NCBI GenBank assembly: GCA_002964805.2
Contig: PUDQ02000143.1
Coordinates: forward strand, 444,001-508,000
DNA: 64,000 bases
Source of the DNA: Trametes villosa
Lineage: Eukaryota > Basidiomycota > Agaricomycetes > Polyporales > Polyporaceae
Direction: 5' to 3'
Under the pieces are notes generated by a model. That model searched no databases, was not told where the DNA came from, and worked only from the letters and a program-made list of their open reading frames with translations. The position numbers and the translations under genes were made by a program. Below, one piece after another: positions 37,241 to 48,972 of the stretch (within the stretch, counting starts at the first letter, position 1; each line of letters starts with the position of its first letter).

Positions 37241-39309
37241 CTAGCTAGCAACGTTGTCGTTGAAGGCGACATTCCGGTTCCCGATGAGTACCCTTGCCTG
37301 CTCAGACCGAGGCTTGATGATGCACTCGAAAGGCTCCGGATACCTAAGGCCACTTGCAGTCAGCTCGCCGGTCACTTCAACAGAATCAGGCTTACGAGAA
37401 GAAGGAATCCAGGGCAATTTTGGGGTCCACAGGCAGAGGCTTTCCGTCGTTTCCGAGCGGAGCGCTAATGTCGTACACATGTAGCACCGATGCGATTGCG
37501 ATGAAGAGTGCGTCGTTCGCGAAGAAGCGGCCCGGGCATATCCTAGGGGAATGGTTGGTTCTTATGCGCGACGAGTACTGCCGTGATACTCACCGGCGAC
37601 CGAATCCGAACTGAGCACGCTCTGGGTCTCTGACCTCGGAGCCCTCCTTGTCGCTGGTTAAGAAACGCTCAGGTATGAACTTCTCCGGCTGTGGGTATGC
37701 GACGGGATCTCGCGACATAGCCCTGTAAAGACATGACACAGGGTATCACCAATCAGTGCGCGGTGTCAACGCACCATGCATTCGGGATGATGATAGAGCC
37801 CCCCGGGATCCGATACCCGTTATACTCTTCCTCCTCGATCGCCCGGTGGGCGATGCCGGTGGGCGCGACGACGTGCCACCTTAGAAGTTCTTTCAAGACA
37901 GCGCCGACGTATGGCAGTGCTTCTCTGTCATCGAAGTCGGGAAGCCGGTCAGGGCCGACGACTGCGTCTAATTCTCGCTGTGCCTTCTTCTGCACTTCGG
38001 GGAACTTGACCATGGCGAGGAAGAATGCTTGCATAGAGTGAGATGTCTGTTGAGCGGATCGTCAGGAGTCGTTACTGGAGCCTCATTCTATGGAATTCGC
38101 TCACCGTATCCGCGCCGGCTGTGACCGCGGCCGGTTGTTCAACATTTAGATCAAGCTGGGGTTACTAGAAACCGACAGGGAACTTGCCGAGGTATGCTAT
38201 GCCCGCGACGTCTCGGAACCGTTCGCTGTCTTCCTCGGAGACTTCTCCTTCCTTCTCTGTAGCCTTCTCAAAAAGCGTGGCAAGGGCGCAGGGACGAGCG
38301 GTCCCTTTTGCCTGTGGGGAATTCGTAAGATACCCTACGCGCGTTGTGGCGGGACGCTTAGCGTACCATGGCCTCCAGAGTTGCGTCAGAAGTCTCGTTA
38401 CGCGCTGCAAAGACCAGCGGGCGCCACCTCTGCGCGTCCCTCTTGAACTGTGCGCCGGGGAGCCAGGATGAGAGGAAGCGGAGGACGGGGAGCACCTCGA
38501 CCAGGTACCGGCCAGGGATGACGATCTGGTTGAAGGTTGCAGTAACTTTCCGGACAAGGGTTAGATATGGATCATTGCGCTCCGCGACTAGGATCCCGTA
38601 AACAGCATCCAGAATTGTAGCGCTGAAAAGACTACGAAGAGGTTTCAGTACATGAATGTCAATATACGAGCGCAACGAACGTACTGGCGAGTAAGTTCCT
38701 GGAAGTCCTCCGGCGTTTCTAGCAGCCGTTGTAGGAGGCGGCGAGAGTTGCGCAGGTGAATGGGCTGATATTCCTGAATCACGCTGGGTTGGAAGGTGCT
38801 GTGGAAGTCCTTGCGGTTCTGGCGCCACGTCTGCGAGTATCCTTGCAGCGCGAACTGCCACATGAAACCGCATCTTGCAAAGAACAGAACGCATCAGTCG
38901 CGTAGGACAGTGGGAGCCGCGGTACACACGTACAACTCAGCCATGGGACTCTGCCGTCTATCCGACGTGTTCGCTGAGCGGCTTTCTAAAATCTCGTAGG
39001 CGGCTTCGAAGGAGTTCAAGATGATCATCGGCTGCCCGAGGATGTTCAGGTATACTACATCGCCTAAGAATAGCATGAGAACATGGGCTAGAAAGGACGG
39101 GATTATCGGAATTACGTACCGTACTTATTCGCCATCTCGCTGAATGATGGACCCAGTTGTGTAGTCGGCATGTCCAAGAGGTTACCCAGAACGGGTAGTG
39201 GTCTCGGGCCTGGCGGAAGAGGCAGAGACGAACGCGATCGGCGCTTCCATAGAACCACGGCTGTTAGTGCGGCAAGGGCAATGCAGAATACGACCGGGTT
39301 CGGAGGCAT
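37241..39309 (-). CDS. Cytochrome P450, O-methylsterigmatocystin-oxidoreductase-like (copy 1)
   Basis: Ten exons on the minus strand: 39120-39309, 38934-39063, 38685-38873, 38367-38631, 38188-38311, 38105-38118, 37775-38046, 37594-37722, 37396-37542, 37241-37343; 520 residues. An N-terminal anchor (VVFCIALAALTAVVLW) leads to the hinge LPLPPGPRPLPVLGNLLDMP. Then come LGQPMIILNSFEAA, the I-helix AGADTTSHSMQ, the K-helix KELLRW, and the heme loop FGFGRRICPGRFF. The intron after 38188 begins GC (gcaagt) rather than GT. The 14-nt exon codes only the end of the AGADT motif. The product is an ER-bound oxygenase; the substrate is unknown. Its tandem neighbour is a clear paralogue with almost identical exon sizes. 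Confidence 0.92.
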
Positions 39310-39716
39310 GTCGAGCACGTCGTCGGGATTGAGGAACGGGACTACGGCCGTGCGGTACTTATGGAGAACCAGATGCCAAGCAGCAGCGCTTCTCGGGCTA
39401 CCTTTGGTAGATGTATTGGGGGATTGAGTGGCCACCCGACGGGTTCTGACGGCTGCAATGCTATATTCGCGCCCTGTTGACGCGCAAACAAGGTGCAATC
39501 TGGGAACGACGTCGCCGAAAGCTACGATTCAATGACAGGAGAAGCGGGCCACGCCTGGAGCCATGCGGTGATAAGGAAAGCGAGGGGTCATTCAGTCATT
39601 AGACTCTAAACTCTAGTATCACGCACTGGCGAATGTAGATCGGACTTCTCATGGTAGTGCCACCGAGGCGCCGGGTGCATGGCGTGTATAGCACAGCGTA
39701 GCTAGGACAGTACTGT
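39310..39716. other. Spacer between the two tandem P450 genes
   Basis: 407 bases containing the promoter of copy 1 and the 3' flank of copy 2. No gene. Confidence 0.55.
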
Positions 39717-41717
39717 TCATTGCTCGTTTCGCACAGGGTGTGCGATGAGTGCTTCCGCTTGCGCGGAGCGCGGGGTGATCCTGCATCCGAACTTCTCGGG
39801 GAATCTGCGCGCGGGCGTTCAGCATAGATCGACGGCCAACAATGTGCAGTCTTACGAAAGGAAACCGTCAATGTTGATATTGGGTGCGGCGTGTACCGGC
39901 TTCCCGTCTGTCCCGAGAGGGCGCTCGATGTTGAAGACGTGCAGTACCGACGCGACGGTGATAAAGAGCGCATCGTTCGCGAAGTGGCGTCCCGGGCAGA
40001 TTCTTGTCACAAGAAGCCGTCAATATGGGCGAGCGCGAGGCGCTGTGGGTATAGCGTACCTACGGCCGAAACCGAACTGGAACTTCTCGGGATCTCTGAC
40101 GTCGGAGCCGAACTTGCCATCCGTCATGAACCGCTCCGGGATAAATTCGTCTGGTTGTGGGTAAACTTGGGGGTCGTGAGACATGGCCCTAATGCGACAA
40201 AGGCCGTTAATGTCGAGGATACGAGCGTAGTACCAAAACGACGTACCATGCGTTGGGAACGATGATAGTACCCGCGGGGATACGATAGCCCTTGTACTCG
40301 TCTTCTTCCATAGCACGGTGGGACACGCCGAGGGGCACAACGCTGTGCCACCTGGTAACTTCTTTCATGATGGCGTTGACGTATGGAAGAGATTCCCTGT
40401 CGGAGAACTCTGGAAGGCGATCTGGTCCGATGACGTCGTCCAACTCCTGTTGGGCCTTCCTCTGTACCTCGGGATAGTGAAGCATCGCGAGGAACATTGC
40501 TTGGATGGCAAACAGCGACTGCGATGTTGCACCTCAGCGAGGACAGGGGAATTAAAGGGTGAAAGGTACGCCTACTGTATCTGCGCCAGCTAGTAAGGCG
40601 TTCTCTTTGTCAGATCGGGTGTGCAGCTTCGATAAACATTCACCCACTGAGAAACGCAACCCCAGCGACGTCTCTGAAGCACGCGTCATCCACCGCAGGG
40701 ACATCATCATGCTCGCGCATCGCGTTTTCGACGAGGGACGTAACCACCGAAGGCTGTGCGGCCCCTCGGACAAGAGCGTCGACGGAGGCATTGTACGGCG
40801 TATCCCGCGCAGCGAGCACAACCTCGCGCCATCGCTTCGCCTGTCGTTTGAAGCCAGCGCCGGGAAGCCACGAAGGGACGTGTCTCAGGAACGGCAGCGA
40901 CTCGACGACGTACTGGCCCGGGACGACGATGCTGCAGAACACGGCGACCGCCTTCTCGGCGAGCGAGACGTAGGGGTCGTTGCGCTCCTCGGTCTTGAAA
41001 CCGTACACGACGTCCATGATCGTTGCGCTGAAGACGCTGCGATAGTTCAGAAATGAGCCAGATCATAATACGAACATGGTTGAACGACTTACTGGCGGGC
41101 GAGAGACACGAAATTCGCCGGCTCAGCGCGGAGCCGCTGCAGGAAGCGTCGACACTCTCGCAGGTGCACGGGGTGATACTCTGCGAGCACGCCTGGCTGG
41201 AAGAAGCTGTGGAAGAGCCGCCGGCGCGCCCGCCATTCCTGTGTATAGCCTTGTATCGCAAACTCCCACATATACCCCGTTCTAGCAGTGTGTCAGACGT
41301 AATAACGGTCCTGTGCGAGACTGTACGTACAGTTCTGCCATAACGAGCCGCGGCCTGTCGGACGTGTTCGCAGAGCGGCCTTCCAGTAGGCCAACAGCGG
41401 CCTCGTATGTGTTGAGGATGATCATCGGCTGGCCGAGTATATTAAGGTAAGTCAATTCGCCTACGCCAAACAATGTCAGGCCATATATGCGCGCAGTATG
41501 TCGTGGAGCACCTACCGTACTTGTTTCCTAGGTCCCGGAGCGCCGGGCCGAGGCGTTTCGTGGGCATATCGAACAGATTCCCCAGCATCGGCAGTGGTCT
41601 AGGCCCGGGAGGAAGAGGAAGCTTAGAGCGGTTCCTCCGAGCCCACAGTATGACCGCTAAAGCGAGGAGACAGAGAAGGACAGCAGTCGGCATCGTAGGC
41701 GTAGCGACGAGAGCCAT
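39717..41717 (-). CDS. Cytochrome P450, O-methylsterigmatocystin-oxidoreductase-like (copy 2)
   Basis: Nine exons: 41516-41717, 41331-41460, 41093-41281, 40648-41036, 40576-40589, 40247-40518, 40060-40188, 39856-40002, 39717-39804; 519 residues. Same layout as copy 1: anchor, LPLPPGPRPLPMLGNLFDMP, LGQPMIILNTYEAA, K-helix KEVTRW, heme loop FGFGRRICPGRHF. Exons 2, 3, 5, 6, 7 and 8 here have exactly the lengths of the matching exons in copy 1 (130, 189, 14, 272, 129 and 147 nt). The intron that splits copy 1 between 38312 and 38366 is missing here. The I-helix reads TGADTSLF rather than AGADTTSH, so the usual second Thr is Ser. The intron before 40518 needs the acceptor cgcag; this keeps alignment with copy 1. 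Confidence 0.9.
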
Positions 41718-42627
41718 GGCTGGATACTATGTTCAATGAGTCTATAAGAGAGTCCGAGAGCATCGTTAAGTACAAATCTACAGGCGTCAGAACCACGGAC
41801 ATAGCGAACCTTGTCCAGCCCGGGTGGGCATTCCCGGTCGCCTGACTATGTGGCGTCCGTGTTCTCGGCATATTGAGCTTGGCAGAGTTCTCCGGCCCGC
41901 GTCATGAATGAACGAGTAACAGACGTGTGGAACCCCGGTCGTAATTGTCCGGGCAGCGGCCAACCACACATAAAGCGTCAATCTCGCCCCTCATTCAGCG
42001 CGCCGATAGATCGTCGGCGGCTGAGAAGCACCCGCATTTCAAACAACTGGGCCCTGTGGGAGAAGGTCAGTGGCAGCCTGTGTCGCATTCTGTTGAGGTC
42101 TAGGAGGACTTACGTTGAACTTCGCGGTGACTCGGACGGTTACCAACCGCTAGTGCACGTCAGTACTACTGATCTCGGCAACACGAAGAGCTCCGGTAGT
42201 AACAAAGGAGTGACTTCTCACAACTTCTCACAACATACTTCCTCACACCAAGGGAGATGGTTGAAATACGTGCCGCTAGTCCCTGGATGGATCGACCGAG
42301 TGTGAGCGTTGTGGATCAAGCTCGACGCCAGAAGTCAGGCGGGCGCTAGCCTCAAGGTACACCACACGAGCGCCTACGCACCCCGAAGCCCGACGTTCCA
42401 CCGCCATCACCCGATCCCGCACAAACTGTCGTTAATGAATGAGTGTATACAAATAGCAAAATCTGACGCTACAGCTAGAGAAAGTCCAAAGTCCAAACAG
42501 CAAATTAAGAGGAACCGTAGTAACGTCAGCATCTGAATCAACTCAGGGCACCCAGCATAAGCACCCTGATCTCCCCCGAGCCCGCGTCCGAGCCCTACAC
42601 ATCGCCTCCGGCATCCTTACGGCGTGC
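41718..42627. other. Intergenic, P450 promoter and DUF3455 3' flank
   Basis: 910 bases. A plus frame at 41904-42305 has no motif. Nothing else supported. Confidence 0.45.
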
Positions 42628-43550
42628 TTACGACGGCTGGTGATGCAGCGGCGAGGCGAGGCGACCGCCGTAGAAGACTGCCCAGGATGTTAGACGGACT
42701 CGCGCGAAGCTCGTAGGGGAGGATACTCACTGTACTTCGAGACGTACTTGACCGAGATGTCGGGGGACTGGCCGGACGTGCACTGTACGAGAAATCTCAT
42801 TAGTGAACCGGCCCCTCAAAATCGCATGCGAAACCCGAACGTACCGAAGCAGGGGGCTGGCCGCCCACAGTATCAAAGCGGAACACCTCGCTCGCGACGT
42901 CGCCCTGGATGCCGGTCACGTCGAGCCACGCGACGTCGCGCGTCGCGTTCGTCGGCGCGGGGAGCGTGCCGCGGCCCTGCGCAACGACAAACGCCTGCGC
43001 GTTCCCCTGCAGCGCGCCCGAGGACGTGAAGTCCCACTTCGGGCTCAGGCCCTGGCCCGTCGTCGGGTTCGGCACGAAGTAGTGCTGCGCAAGCACCTCG
43101 GGCGGGTTCACGAGGTGCAGGAGGTCGATGACGGCCTGGATCGGGTAGGGAATGAGGTTCGTCCACGCGTTGTAGAGGTCGTTCTGGATCGTCGCGAACG
43201 AGGGCTGGGAGACGATGCAGGAGACGTCGATGAGCTCTGCGACGGCCCCGGCAGCCCTGTGTACGAGGCGTTAGCAACGGAAGAACGCGAGAACGCAGAA
43301 GATATGCGAGGACGCACGTGTAGTTGTTCGAGCTCGAGCACGTGTAGTTCTGCACGCCGAACGCGAGCCCGATGAAGTTGGGCGGAGTCGAGGGCACGAC
43401 GAGCGCGGTCTGCCCACTCGGGAACGAGGGCTTGAAGTTGCTGATCGAGCAGCCCGCGAGCTGGAATGAGGGCTTCCCGTACAGGTAGGACCACGACGAG
43501 GTGAGCTGGGCAATAGCCGAAGCGAAGAGCGCGTTCATGATCGCAACCAT
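42628..43550 (-). CDS. Secreted DUF3455 family protein
   Basis: Four exons (43318-43550, 42845-43256, 42731-42782, 42628-42677) encode 248 residues. The start MVAIMNALFASAIAQL can serve as a short signal peptide. The family pattern is clear: PNFIGLAFGVQNYTCSSS, PKWDFTSSGALQGNAQAFVV, APTNATRDVAWLDVTG, EVFRFDTVGGQPPASC, then ISVKYVSKYIFYGG. Such proteins are abundant and secreted in fungi and are sometimes mis-named malate dehydrogenase in databases; the function is unknown. A TATA-like element (CTATAAGA read on the minus strand, about 43688-43695) lies about 140 bases upstream. Conserved Cys residues suggest disulfide bonds. Confidence 0.87.
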
Positions 43551-45005
43551 GATGAGACTGAGGGGGAGAGGAGGTGCTGGGGGAGACTCGGCCGAAAGGT
43601 AAAGAAGGAAAGGGGAACGGGACGAGTCGTGAAGCGGAACGAGGAAAAGAGCAGGAAGCTGGGGATCGAGGTCGCCCTCGAGGCACGTCTTATAGCACCG
43701 GCGGCATGAGTGCTGAGTGGACCGCGTAACGGTGCTGCAAGGGCGCCCCGCGAGCCACTTGTTTCAGATCAAAATGCGCCGGCCAGTGAGCTTGCTCCGG
43801 AGGGACAGGCCAACCTTGTTCGGCGCGCCCGGGGACGCGTAGGGCTTACCGACCAGCACACTGGTGCGCCGTGCATGGCCTCAGATTGTCGAGATGGCGC
43901 TCACCTAATCAAATTGCCGGGGCGGGCGGCGTGCCTGGCCTGCCCCCGAGGCGTCAGACATCGGCGCAAAAGGCGGGTGTCTTCGTCCCCGTCCGCCGTC
44001 GCCGCCGGCTGGGGAGCCGAGGTGCTCAACTACGTACTCGGAAGAAAGAAGCATCCCATTAGGGGGTACGCATAACGTTTACACATACCAGGCTTCGAGT
44101 GGGGGGCCTCTGGCTTGAGCTGCCGGGGATATAGCCGTTGGTCTTGACCAACTGGACCCGATCGGCATGGCGTTGAAAATCAAGCACGCGACAAGCGCCC
44201 CGAAGGGGGCGCGCACTGCATTTCAGCATCGAGTGCACCGCCATCACCCCGGGGCGCGCAGATGCGCCCCAGCTGGCGGCAGCCCTGACGAATCGTGGCT
44301 GATGGCAGCTGCGGGGCGGGTGCACTGACATTCCTGGAACAAGGAAGGTGTTCAGGGGTCGCCGGAGACACCGTCGGTACTCGTACAAAAGCGGAACCGG
44401 TGCAGGATGCGCCTTCGCGAGTCGGGTTGGGAGCGGGGCCCCGGCGGCGTCGAGGCGGCGTTTGGGAGATTGTCCGAGAGGGACGGCACCTTGGACGGCG
44501 ATGGCACCTCTCGTGGTCGTCGAGAAGTGGTAGACGCAACCCAAGAGATGTTGCTTGCTCAGCGAGCAGCTGTATGGGGATGATTTTCATTGAAAGCGAG
44601 TTCCGGAAGACCTGCTAGGCTAGTACTGACCTCCTTCTCGTCCTCCGGCGCGGCATACCATCGCGTGTTTCAATGAGTAAGACAAACGTACTGACCTGTG
44701 CGATGTCCTAAGGGTCCCCATTCGCAAAGGGTATGTATCTTCACGTTGAAGTTTATTGTCCTCGACGCAGTTATCGCACAGGCTCTGGGGACGTCGGTCG
44801 CGACTGCAACGAATGGTGGACGAGCAGAGTGAGACCTCCGAGCGCCTGAACTGCCGCCACAATCCCGGGGACCCCAGGGTAGGCTTCGATCCCGGCAGTG
44901 ATCCGGAGCGGTTTCGGGGTCCTTCCGCCGTCGACTTGACGAGTTCGCTGCGGTCATCCAGGTTTGTGCAACACCACGACACCGTTAGCCTGAGGTGACC
45001 CTAAG
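43551..45005. promoter_or_regulatory. Divergent intergenic region of 1.45 kb
   Basis: It lies between the DUF3455 gene (-) and GPI12 (+). Minus frames at 44059-44590 and 44620-44982 have no motif; I cannot support a gene. Confidence 0.4.
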
Positions 45006-46091
45006 ATGCTATCGCTGGCTCGACTATGGTTTCCGACTCTACTGCTCTCGTTCTTCTGGGCCTTTCTCTCGCAGCCTGCCCAGAAAAACCTCGCATTGCT
45101 CGCCGACGCGCCTCCAAATGCCCTGCAGAATATCCTGCTCCTGACCGCACATCCTGACGACGAATGCATGTTCTTTGCACCCACTCTGCTCGCACTTCTC
45201 GATAACGAGCAACGCCCAATTCTTCACTCACTGTGTCTCTCTGTGGGTAACGCGGATGGTCTTGGAAATGTGCGGCGACACGAGCTCGAACGGAGCCTGG
45301 ACGTTCTCGGTATTGAGGACGGCCGGAGATGGGTTATTGACAGGCCGTGAGTCTACCTTCTCGTTGCTGGCGGCGATGGAATCTTGAGGTCGAACTACCA
45401 ATGTTGTACCTTGTTAATATATGCTTCTGTTCGCACCCGTACGGTGAACTGTGTATAAGTTGTGCACAATTGCCGGCTCACTATACAATGTTTACGATCA
45501 CTGTGATATGCACGTCTGGACTGAATATATCGGCTTCGCCCAGAGACCTCCAAGACAACTTCACCGCAGCATGGGATCCCGAGACCATAGCGAGCGTGCT
45601 CCGGCCATACGTGCTCGAACACGACATTTCCACCGTAAGCACACACCTATCCCTGCATCTCTCCCGCACTCATCCCGCTACCTGTGTGCCTACAGATATT
45701 GACGTTCGACCACCACGGCATCTCCTCGCACCCAAACCACATCTCCCTCCCCAAAGGCGCCGCGCACCTCCTCCGCACGCTCCCCTCCACGCCCTCCATC
45801 CCGCGCCCGCGCCTCTTCTCGCTCATCACCGTGCCCCTCTACGCGAAATACCTCGGGCCTGTCGCACCCATCGCTGCCAAGCTTTCCGTCGTCCTTTCGG
45901 GCGGGAGCGGGGGCGAGGGCGGGACGCCGGTCGCGGTGTCGGGGTGGGCGGGGTACACGCGCGCGCTGCGGGCGATGATGCAGCACCGGTCGCAGCTCGT
46001 GTGGTTCCGTTGGCTGTACGTCTCGTTCTCGCGCTACATGTGGGTGAACGAGTGGGTGGAGGTCGTGCCTCCGGCGGAAGGCGGGTTGTGA
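45006..46091 (+). CDS. GPI12: N-acetylglucosaminyl-phosphatidylinositol de-N-acetylase (PIG-L)
   Basis: Three exons (45006-45346, 45544-45634, 45696-46091) encode 275 residues. A single N-terminal membrane segment (LWFPTLLLSFFWAFL, residues 7-21) is followed by the metal-binding motif AHPDDE at 48-53. Then come NADGLGNVRRHELERSLDVLGI and the second active-site region LTFDHHGISSHPNH, all diagnostic of PIG-L. The enzyme removes the acetyl group from GlcNAc-PI on the cytosolic face of the ER, the second step of GPI-anchor synthesis. The C-terminal half is more variable and contains a Gly/Glu-rich insert (GGSGGEGG). The first intron (197 nt) is long for this genome, so a small missing exon cannot be excluded, but the joined frame matches the family. 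Confidence 0.93.
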
Positions 46092-46298
46092 GCGCCGTTC
46101 AGTGGCGAAGCTTATCTCAGCGACTGCTTCATTGGACGGGGTATGCCGTGTATTGACTCTATTATGTGGCTGGACGCTATTCAGGATGCTCGACAGAACA
46201 CTCTGGCCATGGAAGTTTCCTTCGAAACATGTTGATCGCTGTGGCGCTCTGTTACCCTTCATCGAGGATATTGTACTCGTATAGCAGTGGTCTCACTG

Positions 46299-47216
46299 TC
46301 ACCCTCCCGCCCTAAGCACGTTGACAGCGTCCCATGTCTCAATGTCCCATCCCTCCCCAGGATCAGGGATGCCCAGTCCATACGAGAACGCATGCTGGCA
46401 CGTCTCCGCGAACTGCTCCTGCACGTCGTACTCGCCCACCGCGATCCTGCGCGCCGCGAGCCACAGCCTCGGCTGCGTAACCCCGGCAAAACCGCGCGCC
46501 CCGTACGCCTCGAACCACGGCGGGTACACGCCCGCGCTCCCAAAGTCGATGAGCCAGAGCCGGCCATCCTGTCCGAGGACGAGGTTGCGGAGGCAGAGGT
46601 CCCCGTGCGTGAACACGAGCGGCGCAGAGTCGTCGAACGGCGGCAGGTCTACGCGGAAGCGCAGCACGTACTGGGCGACGCGGAAGCGGCCGTTCGCCCA
46701 GTTGCGCAGCTCGCGTTGGGTGGCGAAGGCGCCGACGGGGTACTCGCCGAGCGCGGGGACGAAGCACGGGAGGGGCTGGGCGGGGTCGTCGGTGATGGGC
46801 CCTGGGACTTGTTGTGCGAGTTGAGGGGTGGAAATTCGACGCAGCTGCTGGACGTAGTTGCGCAAGGTGCAGGCGATGCGCATTCGCTGCCAAAGGGATA
46901 GGTCGTGCCAGCACGTGTCAAGCGTGTCCCCTGGTATGTATTCCATAACCAGGTAGGAATCGCCTGAGTGCTCGAAAAAGCGGTAAACAGCTGGGACGGG
47001 GATGGTCGTCCGCTGCCGCACGAGGGTTTGGGCCTTTGCCTCGCATTCGCGGACGTGAGGTGCACAGCCGACCTTGACTAAGATGTTGGACGCGAGGAGA
47101 TAGACGGGGGCAAGCCGCAGCTCGTGCGCCAGCTGCGTATCGGTCAGGCTAGGCGACGTCTTGCAGAGCTCGACGATCTCGTCGTCCGACAGCGTGCGGA
47201 GTTCTGCCTTCGACAT
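46299..47216 (-). CDS. Aminoglycoside-phosphotransferase (APH)/kinase-like fold protein
   Basis: A single exon encodes 305 residues starting MSKAELRTLSDDEIVELC. The open frame extends 9 codons further upstream without an ATG, so 47216 is the natural start. Kinase-like features are Lys48 in NILVKVG, the hinge YLVMEYIPGDTL (residues 88-99), the catalytic loop HGDLCLRN at 204-211 and the metal-binding IDFG at 223-226. This is the APH/choline-kinase-like layout, common in fungi as an expanded family (phosphotransferase enzyme family); the small-molecule or protein substrate is unknown. It lies only 47 bases downstream of the stop codon of the next minus-strand gene, unusually tight for this region. 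Confidence 0.87.
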   Translation of the reverse strand: MSKAELRTLSDDEIVELCKTSPSLTDTQLAHELRLAPVYLLASNILVKVGCAPHVRECEAKAQTLVRQRTTIPVPAVYRFFEHSGDSYLVMEYIPGDTLDTCWHDLSLWQRMRIACTLRNYVQQLRRISTPQLAQQVPGPITDDPAQPLPCFVPALGEYPVGAFATQRELRNWANGRFRVAQYVLRFRVDLPPFDDSAPLVFTHGDLCLRNLVLGQDGRLWLIDFGSAGVYPPWFEAYGARGFAGVTQPRLWLAARRIAVGEYDVQEQFAETCQHAFSYGLGIPDPGEGWDIETWDAVNVLRAGG

Positions 47217-47263
47217 GTAAGGTCGGGGTTTCTGCGAAACCAAATGGATGTCAGTGTTGCTGG

Positions 47264-48155
47264 TTACTCAGTTCCCGTCGTGGCATTCCAAATGCGTACC
47301 AGGGGTGGGCGCAGGTGCACGTAGGACTTGGAGTACATGGGAATGGTGTTGTCTGGCATAGGAAACATGCCGCTGGAGATCATTTCGCGCGAGTGCTCCC
47401 CGGCGGTCACGGTGAACCCAGGATGATACGTCCGCACGGCGCCGTCTTCGAGGATCTTGCTATTCGGCCCGATGGCAAAGACTGATATGACGTCGCCAGA
47501 GGTATCGGGCAGGTGGAAGTCTATGAGGGATGTATAACGGTCATCGACATCGCCAATGGCTGCAATAGTGCCACCACGACGCCGGATTTGTTGGACATGG
47601 TTGATCACCTCCTTGTGCTCGGGCTGTTGGATGTTAGCGAGGGCTTCCAGGGAGACGTCTGGTTCACGCACGAAGGCTTTCCAGCCTATAACAACGCAAA
47701 AGTCCGCTCTGGACAGAGCCTTTTCCAAAGGCATAACCGCATCGGTGTGGCCTGGCATGTGGTCATATGCGCCTACTAATACTACGGGGCCATCCTGCTG
47801 GGATACGGGATGATCGGCGTCGGGCGAGAATGGGGAGGGCATGCCGAGTTGAGGGAAGACATGCGCGATCGCACGTCGTAGTAGGGGTCCTTGGTCACCA
47901 TGGGTGGCGATAACGAAGCTAGACTTGTGTATGGTGACTGTACGCCTGAAGTGAGGCGCGGCGAAACGGGCAAGCGCAATGTGTGCGGTATTCAGGCCGG
48001 CGTCGGAAGCGCTGTGTAAGCATCAGTAGTCTGTGCACAATATAGCGTCGATGCACTGCTCACGTCTCATCCACGCCGTGGAGGGTGTCCTGGGCGAGCT
48101 CAACATTTATCACAGGCGGGGCAGAGGACGGTCCTGCAGCGTCGCGGAATATGTT
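47264..48155 (-). CDS. Uncharacterised protein, weakly sirtuin-like; 5' end disrupted
   Basis: The main exon is 47264-48011. It joins in frame to a preceding exon ending at 48064 (NVELAQDTLHGVDET then ASDAGLNTAHIALARF). The open frame continues upstream without a Met into the inverted-repeat element, so the true 5' end is not resolved. In order, GLNTAHIALARF, PVVLVGAYDHMPGHTDAV, LSRADFCVVIG and RRRGGTIAAIGDVDD resemble the NAAH-x-AL, V-V-x-FGE, AD-x-VVIGTS and RGG-x-VA segments of sirtuins. However, GTS is GWK, and no TQN-x-DGL or zinc Cys quartet is seen. If this is a SIR2 relative it should be catalytically dead. The alternative is an unrelated Rossmann-like protein. A sirtuin-like N-terminal fragment on the same strand at 49024-49143 supports the first view. 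Confidence 0.4.
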
Positions 48156-48246
48156 ACAGCTGTTGCCGGAATCATTGGACGGGCGTCTCTCGAGACGCGA
48201 ACAACGCAAAGAACTCAAGAAAATCAGGAAATTCGTAAAATCGAAA
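48156..48246 (+). repeat. Left terminal inverted repeat
   Basis: 91 bases, starting ACAGCTGTTGCCGG and including the palindrome GTCTCGAGAC (48185-48194 region). Partner at 48882-48972. Confidence 0.85.
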
Positions 48247-48971
48247 ACGACTGTGCAGTCACCCCGTAGACCGTATAAAAGTTATTTACGGATAGAGTTG
48301 AGGCAGGGCAACATGTCTATATGAGTTTCAGGACGGGAAGGGGAGTTCGCGCGATGTGACATCCGACGGTGGGGCACTGAAGGCTGCAGCCACGCTGTGG
48401 GCTATTGCACCCCGGTATCACACTTCCTGAGCATTCAGGTCCACATAACCTGCTACTTACTACACCCAATCCTTCTATCTATCTGTCTGATTGCGCAGTG
48501 AGGTGTGCATCCACCGTCGAATGCGTCCAAGAAGGCTCGGAGGACTCCGATGCTCCCCACTCTACGGGCGGCTACCACCTCCTACTACGTGGCGGCGTAT
48601 GTGGATGCCGGAGCTCGCATTTCTAGCCGAAAGTCAGAGTGAGCGTTCATATCGGGCTCCCGGTATCTTCTCATGACACAAGGAGAGAGTTTTTCACTCC
48701 TTGCGCTCGACGCGAGGAGGAATGCCGTGTGCAGGCGCTTCGCAACGAGTCAGCGGAGTCGTCCGGGATCCATGCTGCTTATTACCTCCTTCCACCTTGA
48801 AATCGACATGTGCGCGAAGCCCTACGTCCCCTCTATCTGGATATGTTATTTAGATTGTGTACGGATTGAATGCATTGCCGATTTCGATTTTACGAATTTC
48901 TTGATTTCTTTGAGTTCCTTGCGTTGTTCGCGTCTCGAGAGACGCCCGTCCAATGATTCCGGCAACAGCTG
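48157..48971. mobile_element. Non-autonomous Tc1/mariner-like inverted-repeat element (MITE), 815 bp
   Basis: The ends are near-perfect inverted copies of about 90 bp: 48156-48246 and the reverse complement of 48882-48972 differ at four positions by eye. The terminal sequence is CAGCTGTTGCCGGAATC. Both ends are flanked by TA (48155-48156 and 48972-48973), which is what a TA target duplication would look like. The interior of about 635 bases has no transposase-length frame with a DDE/D pattern that I can recognise, so it would move only in trans. It lies on the minus-strand side between a sirtuin-like N-terminal fragment and the gene at 47264-48155. Confidence 0.7.
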
Positions 48972-48972
48972 T
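48882..48972 (-). repeat. Right terminal inverted repeat
   Basis: Reverse complement of the left arm with four differences, all involving C and T on this strand. Ends CCGGCAACAGCTGT. Confidence 0.85.

Noticed and set aside
47216..47280. Fusion of the APH-like gene with the upstream gene by a 36-nt intron
   Set aside because: The gt...cgcag pair exists but the resulting frame does not match MSKAEL; two genes are simpler.
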